Below, piece after piece: positions 1-5,730 of a DNA stretch of 6,547 nt. Position 1 is the first letter of the stretch. Every line of letters starts with the position of its first letter. The translations under genes were made by a program, and so were the position numbers. The notes beneath the pieces were generated by a model that was given only the letters and a program-made list of their open reading frames with translations, ran no database searches and was not told where the DNA came from. The stretch comes from CAYPOY01 sp964412395. Lineage in GTDB: Bacteria > Chloroflexota > Anaerolineae > B4-G1. The stretch covers positions 1 through 6,547 of the forward strand of contig CAYPOY010000303.1 of NCBI GenBank assembly GCA_964412395.1. Direction: 5' to 3'.

Positions 1-1
1 T

Positions 2-29
2 AATCTGCGAAAATCTGCGTGAATCTGCG
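2..29. repeat. Short tandem repeat, 10-bp period
   Basis: Three copies of AATCTGCG lie at 2-9, 12-19 and 22-29, spaced exactly 10 bp, each followed by two variable bases. The array starts at the window edge and may continue to the left. It lies about 30 bp beyond the stop codon of the kinase gene. Ten-base spacing puts every copy on the same face of the helix, so it could bind a protein, but it could equally be an inert intergenic repeat. No U-tract or strong hairpin marks it as a terminator. Confidence 0.6.
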
Positions 30-58
30 TCCTGAAAGATTTGTCAGTCAATCAGATG

Positions 59-1990
59 TCATGCCTTTAATGCGGGCAGTATGAAACTGAAGACACTGCC
101 CACCCCCGGCCTGCTCTCTACCCACACCCGCCCGTTGTGCTTTTCGATCACTGCCTTGACGATGGCCAGACCCAGGCCGGTGCCTGCGGTACCTATCGTC
201 TCTTCCGACTCCACACGATAGAACTTGTCGAAGACGTAGGGCTGTTGAGCCGGGAGGAGACCGATGCCGTTGTCGGCTACCTGTACCACGACGTGCTCAT
301 CGTCCTCCGTTGCGCTCACGGCGATCCATCCGCCTTCTTGCACATACTTGATCGCATTGCTGAGCAGATTGTCTACCACCTGGTGCAGACGATGGGGGTT
401 GCCCCGCACCAGCGGCAACGCCTCGGGCGGCTCCCAGCGCAGTTCCTGCTTATTCTCCTCTGCCCGCGGTCGGAAGTCCTTGACTGTTTCTTCGATCACC
501 TGTATCAAGTCGCAGGGCACCATTTCCAGGTCAAGTCCAGCCTCGAGACGGTCAATGTCGAGGAGATCATTGAGCAATCCGGTGATACTCTCCATACTTC
601 GGCGGGCACGCAGGATGAATTCCTGCTGTTGCGCGTTCAGCGACCCTGCCCGAGGCAGCAACTCGATATAGCCCTGGATGCTCGTCAGCGGCGTCCGCAA
701 ATCGTGAGAGACAGCGGCTACAAACTCTGACTTGATGCGGTCCAATTCCTTCAGGTGTGTGATGTCCTGCATCATCAACACCCGCCCGACCCCTTCGATG
801 GGAGTGAGTTGCGCGTTGAACGTGCGCCCATCCTCCAGAGGTATCTCGCTGCGGCTTGCTCGTCCCGTCCTGCACACCTGGACGAACATACTATGCAGAA
901 CTGGGTGTGAGATGACCTTGCCAGCAGGCCGGTGCAACAGGTCGGGCTCGACCAGGTCCAGCGCGGCGCGGGCTGCCGCGTTGCATAGCAGGATGTTGTT
1001 CTCCTCATCCACGATGATGACCGCATCCTGGGCCTCCCGCAGAGATGCCTCCAATTTAGCCCGCTCGGCCTCAACTGCCCCGAAGAGCCGTGCATTCTCG
1101 ATGGCAATAGCCGCGTAGTCCGCCAGGGCCGAGAGCAAGAAAATATCTCGCTCGGAAAATGAGCGCTCCACTTCGCGGTTGACCACCCCCAGCACGCCGA
1201 TTACTCCGCGGTCAGGAACCTGTAGCGGCAGATAGAGCAGCGCCTTGGCCAGATAGCCGGTAGTGACCTTGGCGCGATCGCCGGTCAGAAGCACAGGCCG
1301 ATCCGTTTGAATCACCCGCCCCACGACGCTGTCGTCTACGCGTATGCGCAGGCTCCGCGCTATCTTTTCATCTATGCCCCTGGCCGCTCGCAGGTAGAGC
1401 TCGTCCCCTTCTTTGTCCAGCAAAAGGAGTATACCCTCTTCCGCGTCCGCCAGATATACCGCTGCCTCGACCACGCGGTTGAGCGCACGGTTCAGGTCCA
1501 GCAGCGATGTGACCGACCGTCCAATTGTGTAAATGACGTTCAGTTCCTGGAGTTGGCGCTGAAGTTGCTGGTTGGCCTCTACCAGTTGCTGTGTGAGTTG
1601 ATCCCGTTCCTCACGCAACGCATCGGACGCAAGGGTGCGATGGATCGCTTCCTGCATCTCCTGGGGACCGAAAGGCTTGATGACGTAATCGCGTGCTCCC
1701 AACCGGAATGCCTGCACGACCAGTTCGACAGACTCGCGGACGGTCGTGAAGATGACCGGGATGTCCACCTCCCGTTGCCGCAGTGCTTCCAGTACCTCAA
1801 GCCCGTTCATCTTCGGCAGTTGCATATCCAGGATGATGAGATCAGGGTGCTCCTCCAGAGCCAGCCGAAGCCCCTCCTCTCCATCTATAGCCGCAAGAGG
1901 CCGATAGCCGCTGGGTTCAAGCACTAATTCGGCCAGCAGTTGCTGTGTCTCGAAGCTATCCTCTATGACCAGAACACGTTCTCGTGCCAT
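59..1990 (-). CDS. Hybrid sensor histidine kinase, REC-GAF-PAS-HisKA-HATPase
   Basis: A 643-residue soluble hybrid kinase with no membrane segment or signal peptide, so it senses a cytoplasmic cue. An N-terminal receiver domain (about 4-120) has the acidic pair E10/D11, phospho-acceptor D55, T83 and K105 in KPF. A probable coiled coil (about 120-150) leads to a GAF domain (about 160-303), a second short helix, and a PAS-like domain (about 318-412). The kinase core has the H-box SHDLRTPL with H429, the N-box DNLLSNAIKY (540-549), DNGIG (573-577), the F-box FDKFYR (587-592) and GTGLGL (603-608); all catalytic motifs look intact. The receiver sits upstream of the sensor, so it probably acts as an input that tunes the kinase rather than as a terminal output. 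The ATG at 1990 has AGGAGGG five bases upstream and a strong promoter. No separate response regulator is visible, so its partner lies elsewhere. The GAF ligand cannot be told from sequence. Confidence 0.95.
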   Translation of the reverse strand: MARERVLVIEDSFETQQLLAELVLEPSGYRPLAAIDGEEGLRLALEEHPDLIILDMQLPKMNGLEVLEALRQREVDIPVIFTTVRESVELVVQAFRLGARDYVIKPFGPQEMQEAIHRTLASDALREERDQLTQQLVEANQQLQRQLQELNVIYTIGRSVTSLLDLNRALNRVVEAAVYLADAEEGILLLLDKEGDELYLRAARGIDEKIARSLRIRVDDSVVGRVIQTDRPVLLTGDRAKVTTGYLAKALLYLPLQVPDRGVIGVLGVVNREVERSFSERDIFLLSALADYAAIAIENARLFGAVEAERAKLEASLREAQDAVIIVDEENNILLCNAAARAALDLVEPDLLHRPAGKVISHPVLHSMFVQVCRTGRASRSEIPLEDGRTFNAQLTPIEGVGRVLMMQDITHLKELDRIKSEFVAAVSHDLRTPLTSIQGYIELLPRAGSLNAQQQEFILRARRSMESITGLLNDLLDIDRLEAGLDLEMVPCDLIQVIEETVKDFRPRAEENKQELRWEPPEALPLVRGNPHRLHQVVDNLLSNAIKYVQEGGWIAVSATEDDEHVVVQVADNGIGLLPAQQPYVFDKFYRVESEETIGTAGTGLGLAIVKAVIEKHNGRVWVESRPGVGSVFSFILPALKA

Positions 1991-2001
1991 GGGACCCTCC
2001 T

Positions 2002-2038
2002 ACCTGTACCTAAATATACACGAATTTGCGTTACAGGT
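2002..2038. promoter_or_regulatory. Inverted repeat flanking the kinase promoter
   Basis: ACCTGTA at 2002-2008 and its perfect reverse complement TACAGGT at 2032-2038 lie 30 bp apart centre to centre, close to three helical turns. One arm overlaps the predicted transcription start and the other overlaps the -35 hexamer. This fits a pair of operator half-sites for a repressor or an autoregulating response regulator. Seven-base arms can occur by chance in a region this size, so the call is tentative. Confidence 0.35.
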
Positions 2039-2041
2039 CAA
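2013..2041 (-). promoter_or_regulatory. Sigma70-like promoter of the hybrid kinase gene
   Basis: On the minus strand, TTGACC (2041-2036) is followed after exactly 17 bp by TATATT (2018-2013). Transcription would start near 2006, giving a leader of about 16 nt that carries the AGGAGGG ribosome binding site at 2001-1995, five bases before the ATG at 1990. Both hexamers and the spacing are close to the housekeeping consensus. The kinase is therefore probably transcribed on its own. Confidence 0.75.
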
Positions 2042-2217
2042 CTGACGAATCTGCCAAGACATTCTTCGCTTCTCGTCTCATCACGGGCAGCGCACCGGCC
2101 TGGAAGAGCCGATGCTGGGCGCGCTTGCAACCCAGCGCCGGCTGTTCACGGCGGCGCTCCAGCGGTTCGGCCCAGGTCGCCGGCGCACCTCGTCGGTTCG
2201 ATCCTCTCCCGCCGCGC
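2042..2217. other. GC-rich spacer with two competing inverted repeats
   Basis: No convincing gene is visible between the exporter unit and the kinase promoter. Two inverted repeats overlap: GCTGGG (2114-2119) with CCCAGC (2131-2136), and AGCGCCG (2134-2140) with CGGCGCT (2152-2158). They share the bases AGC and could form only one at a time. Neither is followed by a U-run on either strand, so an intrinsic terminator is not supported. Open frames cross the region but resemble no known protein. Confidence 0.4.
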
Positions 2218-2421
2218 TCAGGTCCGGTTCACCAGGTCCACCAGCCCCTGCGCCACCTTCTGTGCCTCCGTCCGGTCCTCCAGGTGACCGATGGCGATCT
2301 TGTAGGGCCAGAAGGCGATGTTGCGCCCGCCCTTCTTCAAGGCAAGATTGAGGGCCTGATGGTTGTAGACGGCTCCGCGCAGAACCCGGTTCAGGTAGGG
2401 CCGGGCTTGACCAATCCCCAC
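2218..2421 (-). CDS. Hypothetical 67-residue protein after the permease, or in-frame remnant
   Basis: A 67-codon frame begins GTG at 2421, six bases after the TAG stop of the ABC permease and in the same reading frame, and ends with TGA at 2218. About 57 of 67 codons end in G or C by hand count, the bias of the surrounding real genes. The product is soluble and basic, with an aromatic stretch AFWPYKIAIGHL near residues 36-47 and an amphipathic C-terminal helix (about 48-66). I do not recognise the family. The start is poorly supported: GGGAAG lies only two bases before GTG and there is no internal ATG. It could be a separate small cistron coupled to the permease, a C-terminal extension cut off by a nonsense codon, or the 3' end of a decayed gene. 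The permease C-terminus looks complete without it. Confidence 0.4.
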   Translation of the reverse strand: MGIGQARPYLNRVLRGAVYNHQALNLALKKGGRNIAFWPYKIAIGHLEDRTEAQKVAQGLVDLVNRT

Positions 2422-2427
2422 TCTTCC

Positions 2428-3159
2428 CTAATCCAGGCGCCGACGTAGGATCACGACCGCCAGCGCGAAGAGCAGCGCCGTGAATCCGGCCAGCGCTGCC
2501 AGGTCGAGGACCAGCGACAAGGTGGGCACGCTCAGCAGGACGGCCTCCAGCGCATCCACCGCGTAGGTCATCGGCAGCGCCCGGGCTAGTACCTGCAGAG
2601 CGGCGGGCAGGCGCTCCAGGGGCACAAACACGCCGCAGAGGAAGATCATCGGGAAGCGGATCAGGTTGGCCAATGTCTGGGCCTCGAAGACCTCCCGCAC
2701 CGCCACGGAGACGAAGGCACCCAGGGCGGAGAAGGCCGCCGTGGAAAAGAGAAGCGCCAGGAGGGCGGGGGCAAGCCGCCAGGCCGCCAGCCCGAAGCCG
2801 GCAGTCACGCCGACCAACACCACTGTGCTGACCGTCAAGCCGAACAGCATCCCGCCCAGCACCTTCCCAACCAGTATCGCCGGCAGGGTGATGGGGGCCA
2901 GGAGCAGCCGCTCCAGCGCCCCAATGCGCCGTTCGAAGGTGATGACGATGGCCTCCATGGAAGTGGCACTGAAGAGAGCAGTCATCGCTACCAGCCCGGG
3001 TGCCAGTCCCTGCAGGTCGCCGGGGGTGCGGACGGCAAAGGCCAAAATCAGCGCGCCGGGGAAGAGGATGCCCCAACTGATGTTGGGTGGCTTGAAATAG
3101 TAAGCCCGCATGTCCTTGAGAGCGATGTAGAAGATGCCACGGAGATCGTCACGCCACAT
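2428..3159 (-). CDS. ABC-2 type exporter permease (DrrB/NodJ-like)
   Basis: A membrane subunit of about 243 residues, the usual length for ABC-2 permeases. It has about six hydrophobic segments (roughly 28-46, 53-75, 98-122, 130-155, 163-185 and 218-238). The family signature is present: RRIGALERLLLAP near 77-90 after the second segment, and FPMIFLCGVFVPLERLP near 169-185, followed by the conserved PMTYAVDAL. It ends in RRRLD, a normal cytoplasmic tail. It should form a dimer with the ATPase encoded upstream and export a hydrophobic compound, polymer or drug; the substrate is not evident. The ATG at 3159 overlaps the ATPase stop as TGATG and has AAGGGGG eight bases upstream. A GTG at 3162, one codon earlier, is an equally spaced alternative. 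The gene is translationally coupled to the ATPase gene. Confidence 0.93.
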   Translation of the reverse strand: MWRDDLRGIFYIALKDMRAYYFKPPNISWGILFPGALILAFAVRTPGDLQGLAPGLVAMTALFSATSMEAIVITFERRIGALERLLLAPITLPAILVGKVLGGMLFGLTVSTVVLVGVTAGFGLAAWRLAPALLALLFSTAAFSALGAFVSVAVREVFEAQTLANLIRFPMIFLCGVFVPLERLPAALQVLARALPMTYAVDALEAVLLSVPTLSLVLDLAALAGFTALLFALAVVILRRRLD

Positions 3160-4064
3160 CACCGCCCCCCCTTCTCAGCCTGCATCACTTCCGCGCTCAG
3201 GTTGGTGAGTTCGATGAAAGCATCCTCCAACGTGGGCTGCAGCGTGTCCACGGCCACCACCCGCTTTCCCTCCGCCTCGGAGTGGGCCAGGGCGACGCGC
3301 AAGGCGGCCTCCACGCTCTCGCCATGGAAGCGCGATCGCTCCTCGCCGGTCGCGCCGGCAAGGCGCACCTCCACCGTGGCCTCTCGTTGCACGCGGGCCT
3401 TGAGACCCTCCACCGTGTCCAGCGCCACGATGCGCCCCTGCACCAGCAGGGCCACTCGGTCGGCCAGCCGCTCCGCCTCCTCCAGGTAGTGGGTGGTCAG
3501 GAAGACGGTTGCTCCCTCCTCCCGCAACCGTTCGATGAGGACGCGCAGGCCGTGGGCACTGACCACATCCAGCCCCACCGTCGGCTCATCCAGGAAGAGC
3601 AGGTGGGGGCGATGAACCAGCGCGGCAGCTACCGTCAGCGCCCGCTTCATCCCCCGCGAGAGGCGGGCGAAGGGGACGTCCCGCTTTCCCTCCAGGCGGA
3701 AACGGCGCAGGAGTTCGTCGGCCCGCGTGCCACGCTCACGGCGGGGGACGCCGTAGAGGGCGGCGGCGAAGAGCAAGTTGTCGCGGGCGGTGAGTTCGTC
3801 GTAGAGGTTGGATTGCTCCGGCACCACGCCGATCTGCTTCTTGATGCGCGGCAGGTGCCGCGCCAGGTCCAGCCCCAGCACCCGCGCCCGGCCTGAGGTG
3901 GGGCGAGTCAGGCCGGTCAGCATACGAATGGTGGTTGTCTTCCCGGCCCCGTTGGGCCCCAGCATGGCAAACACCTCTCCCGTCCGCACCTCGAAGGAGA
4001 CGTGGTCCACAGCAGTCAGCGGGCCGTAGGTCTTGGTCAGGTTCTCGGTTTCAGTAGCGAGCAT
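3159..4064 (-). CDS. ABC transporter ATP-binding protein (DrrA/CcmA-like)
   Basis: A 301-residue ATPase that powers the ABC-2 permease encoded next to it. It has Walker A GPNGAGKTT (36-44), Q-loop Q84, a signature motif in the variant form LSRGM (135-139), Walker B LLFLDEP (155-161), the D-loop and the H-loop H192 in TTHYLEEAE. After about residue 225 comes the extra C-terminal domain common in exporters of the drug, polyketide or Nod-factor type. All ATP-binding residues appear intact. The second glycine of the usual LSGGQ is replaced by arginine and Q by methionine, a change often seen in this family (LSRGM/LSGGM). The ATG at 4064 has no clear Shine-Dalgarno, only weak GGTCGG, and I found no convincing promoter close upstream. 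It likely heads a two-gene operon. Confidence 0.95.
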   Translation of the reverse strand: MLATETENLTKTYGPLTAVDHVSFEVRTGEVFAMLGPNGAGKTTTIRMLTGLTRPTSGRARVLGLDLARHLPRIKKQIGVVPEQSNLYDELTARDNLLFAAALYGVPRRERGTRADELLRRFRLEGKRDVPFARLSRGMKRALTVAAALVHRPHLLFLDEPTVGLDVVSAHGLRVLIERLREEGATVFLTTHYLEEAERLADRVALLVQGRIVALDTVEGLKARVQREATVEVRLAGATGEERSRFHGESVEAALRVALAHSEAEGKRVVAVDTLQPTLEDAFIELTNLSAEVMQAEKGGR

Positions 4065-4102
4065 AATGACCGACCGATGCTTCTCTTACCGTAAAGCCAC
4101 CA

Positions 4103-4273
4103 CTAACCCCCGGCAGGAGGATGAACAGCCCTCTCCCGGATGATCCGGTTGATCCAGCGCCGCAGACTGGTGGGCAGTTTCAAGCGCATCTCGTCAGGCT
4201 TGCCCCGGCAGGCCTGCTACCAGTCGTACAGGATGCGCAACCGGGCTGGATGAGAAAGCAGGCGAAGCGGAAG
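4103..4273 (-). pseudogene. Possible gene remnant interrupted by a stop codon
   Basis: On the minus strand a frame upstream of the exporter ATPase reads as protein-like sequence on both sides of one TAG (4219-4217) and ends at TAG 4105-4103. Upstream of the stop it reads ARLRILYDW; downstream it reads QACRGKPDEMRLKLP, then SLRRWINRIIRERAV. Most codons across about 4135-4245 end in G or C, unlike the surrounding spacer. An ATG at 4189 could start a 28-residue peptide, but it lacks a clear ribosome binding site. I do not recognise the parent family. It may be the decayed 3' end of a gene, with nothing similar left further upstream, or a chance frame. Confidence 0.3.
4136..4148. promoter_or_regulatory. 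13-bp perfect palindrome upstream of the exporter operon
   Basis: CCGGAT and ATCCGG flank a single central base about 72 bp before the ATPase start codon. It could be an operator for the exporter genes, but it also falls inside the possible gene remnant, where it may simply be coding sequence. No strong promoter hexamers could be placed next to it. Confidence 0.2.
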
Positions 4274-4364
4274 TCAGAGGTGGAGAATGAGCCTCGGGTT
4301 GGATGTAGGCCAGAGTGAGCGCACGCAGAACTCGGGGGAGAGGGCAAACTCGCTCTTGCCCCCC

Positions 4365-4475
4365 CATCCTCAATCCTTCCCCCTACGAGGAGGCAAGGAG
4401 ACAGCGGTACGGAAGCCATCCCTCCCCAATCTCCTCCCTTTCTCTATGGGGGAGGGCAGGGGATAGGGAGACAAA
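4365..4475. repeat. Two degenerate copies of a C-rich/G-rich fold-back element
   Basis: Both copies begin with CCATCC, pass through a C-rich arm, a short CTA-containing loop and a G-rich arm, and end in GGAGACA. Copy one spans about 4365-4405, copy two about 4418-4475. In copy two, CCCTCCCC (4420-4427) pairs perfectly with GGGGAGGG (4449-4456), and a shorter alternative pairs CCTCCC (4433-4438) with GGGAGG (4450-4455). The copies differ by several insertions, so they are related by eye rather than identical. They resemble intergenic fold-back repeats dispersed in many GC-rich genomes. Confidence 0.45.
4448..4468 (+). other. G-quadruplex motif
   Basis: Four guanine runs of 5, 3, 4 and 3 bases are separated by loops A, CA and ATA, which satisfies the standard four-run G-quadruplex pattern with very short loops. 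It lies on the plus strand, which is the template strand for the minus-strand genes on either side, so folding could hinder polymerase passing out of the carbonic anhydrase operon. Confidence 0.5.
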
Positions 4476-4499
4476 GCCACCCATCCATAGGATGGAGGC
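4476..4499 (-). terminator. Weak intrinsic terminator after the carbonic anhydrase operon
   Basis: About 27 bases beyond the last stop codon of the operon, the minus strand can fold CCATCC against GGATGG around a 3-nt TAT loop. The stem extends through a small bulge by GCC pairing with GGC. The transcript then reads TTTGT. The stem is convincing but the U-tract is short, so termination may be partial or may rely on Rho. Confidence 0.45.
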
Positions 4500-4525
4500 G
4501 CCCGCGTCGTGTCTACCAGCGCGTC

Positions 4526-4729
4526 CTACGCCGCCTCCTGTACCAGCCGGCAGGTGACGTGGAGGTAGGCGAAGTCCTCACTCGGTGGAATCAGGTCAAC
4601 AACTTCAGCGACCTCGCACAGTTCGTCGCCCAGTTGCACCTGGTCGCCGACACGTGGCGGGGCATCCAGGTTGACGATCGTGCCCATGTGTGGCTTGCCT
4701 ACGACGACGTAACTCACTTTGTAGATCAT
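4526..4729 (-). CDS. Hypothetical 67-residue beta-rich protein coupled to the cNMP-binding gene
   Basis: This small protein has no family I recognise. It appears mostly beta-stranded (IYKVSYVVVG, then GTIVNLD, VGDQVQLGDELCEVAEVVDLI, YLHVTCRLV), suggesting a small barrel of the SH3 or KOW kind. It has no membrane segment, no signal peptide and two cysteines (C38, C60) that do not form a metal-site pattern. Its ATG at 4729 overlaps the stop of the cNMP-binding gene as ATGA, and GGAGG lies six bases upstream inside that gene, so translation is probably coupled. Tight coupling suggests it works with the cNMP-binding protein or the carbonic anhydrase, perhaps as an adaptor; that is inference. Good ribosome binding site, overlap and coding bias make it very likely a real gene. 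Confidence 0.8.
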   Translation of the reverse strand: MIYKVSYVVVGKPHMGTIVNLDAPPRVGDQVQLGDELCEVAEVVDLIPPSEDFAYLHVTCRLVQEAA

Positions 4730-5205
4730 GGCTCGCCTCCCGCCAGTTTCACCTGTATGTTACGGTGGCGCAATTTGAACGACAGGTCGGAGGCGATGTT
4801 GCGCATCACGATGTAGCCGATGTGATGATCGCTATCACAAAGCGCCCAGAAGGCCTGGCGTGGGATGACGTAGAGCACGGTGCCGTCCCTCACACAGCGT
4901 ACCGTCGCCGAGCGAGCTCCGCGATCCACCAGCGCCATCTCGCCGAAGAACTGCCCCTGGCCCAGACTGACGAGGGGCGTCAACTGGGGCGGCCCCGGCA
5001 CGTCGGGGATCACGCCTCTAGAAACCAGCACCTCGACCATGCCGCTGCGAATGACGTACATCTCGTCGGAGGGCTCACCCTCACGGATGACGACTTCACC
5101 AGCATTGTAGACAACCCCCTGGCCCAGAGCAGCGATCCGCTCAATCTGCTCGGGTGTGAGCCTGGCAAACAACTCACAGCGCTGCAGCAACTCGGTAATT
5201 GACAT
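4726..5205 (-). CDS. Stand-alone cyclic nucleotide-binding domain protein
   Basis: A 159-residue protein made almost entirely of one CRP/PKA-type cNMP-binding fold. The N-terminal helix LFARLTPEQIERIA (12-25) and the beta strands with EVVIREGEPSDEMYVIRSGMVEV (37-59) lead to the phosphate-binding cassette FGEMALVDRGARSATV (87-102). In it, E89, R98, S99 and T101 match the residues that hold the ribose and phosphate of cAMP or cGMP. A helical C-terminus (about 117-150) follows, but there is no helix-turn-helix, kinase or channel domain, so it cannot act as a CRP-like transcription factor alone. An insertion at about 61-78, rich in Pro and Gly, separates two strands. The ATG at 5205 has GGGGAGG six to seven bases upstream. 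It lies 12 bp after the carbonic anhydrase gene and overlaps the next gene by 4 bp, so all three probably share one mRNA. Whether it binds cAMP, cGMP or another ligand is not decided by sequence. Confidence 0.92.
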   Translation of the reverse strand: MSITELLQRCELFARLTPEQIERIAALGQGVVYNAGEVVIREGEPSDEMYVIRSGMVEVLVSRGVIPDVPGPPQLTPLVSLGQGQFFGEMALVDRGARSATVRCVRDGTVLYVIPRQAFWALCDSDHHIGYIVMRNIASDLSFKLRHRNIQVKLAGGEP

Positions 5206-5217
5206 GACTATCCTCCC

Positions 5218-5721
5218 CTATCCAATAGCCAGGAACGCTTGCGCCCGTGCAACGTAATGCGCGGCAAAAGTGCGCGTGCGTTCGATCTCCTCATCCGTAA
5301 GTTCCCGCACCACCCGCGCCGGTACACCCAGCGCCAGGTGCCGGGGTGGGATGACCATCCCCTCGGTCACTAACGCGCCAGCCCCGACCAGCGCCTCCTG
5401 GCCCACGACCGCGCCGTTGAGCACGATAGCCCCGATGCCGACCAGCGCACCATCTTCGACGGTCGCGCTGTGCAGCACGGCCCGGTGGCCGACAGTCACT
5501 CCCTCACCCAGCGTGCAGGGCTCTCCCACGTCTGTATGAATCACGGTGAGGTCCTGAACGTTGGTGCGAGGGCCGATGATGATGGGTGCGTTGTCGCCCC
5601 GCAGCACGCAACCGAACCAGACGCTCGCCTCAGCGGCGACGCGCACATCGCCGATGATGGTCGCGTTCGGCGCGACGTAGGCGGTCAGGTGGATGAATTC
5701 GGGGTGGTGGGCGATATCCAT
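5218..5721 (-). CDS. Gamma-class carbonic anhydrase / YrdA-like hexapeptide protein
   Basis: A 167-residue left-handed beta-helix protein built of hexapeptide repeats (about residues 13-130), ending in an amphipathic C-terminal helix. It forms trimers in this family. The three zinc-ligand histidines are in place: H62 in VIH, H79 in VGH and H84 in VLH. The conserved RGD (41-43) and the TNVQD segment (53-57) are also present. It lacks the acidic loop that carries the proton-shuttle glutamate of archaeal Cam, so it belongs with the CamH/YrdA/PaaY branch, where some members hydrate CO2 and others show no activity. I chose the ATG at 5721: an extended -10 element places the transcription start within a few bases of it, giving a leaderless message. 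A TTG at 5742 would extend the frame by seven residues but lies upstream of that start. It is the first gene of a three-gene operon. Confidence 0.92.
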   Translation of the reverse strand: MDIAHHPEFIHLTAYVAPNATIIGDVRVAAEASVWFGCVLRGDNAPIIIGPRTNVQDLTVIHTDVGEPCTLGEGVTVGHRAVLHSATVEDGALVGIGAIVLNGAVVGQEALVGAGALVTEGMVIPPRHLALGVPARVVRELTDEEIERTRTFAAHYVARAQAFLAIG

Positions 5722-5730
5722 AGTGCCACT

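Larger units (their letters stand above)
4274..4525. other. Non-coding spacer with hairpins between operon and exporter
   Basis: I find no supported gene here. Three local structures stand out. GGGCAA (4342-4347) pairs with TTGCCC (4356-4361) around an 8-nt loop. Two related C-rich/G-rich fold-back segments follow at about 4365-4405 and 4418-4475. A terminator-like hairpin then lies at 4476-4499. Short open frames on both strands have low-complexity Pro/Ser/Arg-rich products and no recognisable motifs. Confidence 0.5.

Noticed and set aside
137..1927. Plus-strand open frames at 137-730, 732-1118 and 1307-1927 inside the kinase gene
   Set aside because: They are antisense to a gene with complete REC, GAF and kinase motifs, and their products show no domain; high GC third positions keep the antisense frame open.
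2194..2205. GGTTCGATCC, resembling a tRNA T-loop
   Set aside because: The bases on either side cannot form the T-stem and there is no acceptor, D or anticodon arm nearby.
2031..2217. Open minus-strand frame with GC-biased codons ending at TAA 2033-2031
   Set aside because: It has no supported start or recognisable motif and runs through the -35 of the kinase promoter; another frame in the same stretch is equally open, so bias is not decisive.
2081..3076. 331-residue minus-strand frame overlapping the permease
   Set aside because: It is a shifted frame of the permease, rich in Gly, Pro, Ala and Arg, with no motif; the permease frame has the membrane segments and ABC-2 signature.
4121..4318. 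Plus-strand 65-codon frame preceded by AGGAGG
   Set aside because: The AGGAGG touches the ATG with no spacer, the product has no recognisable feature, and the minus strand shows better coding bias here.
4342..4361. GGGCAA/TTGCCC hairpin as a terminator
   Set aside because: Neither strand has a U-tract after the stem; it is followed by C or G runs.
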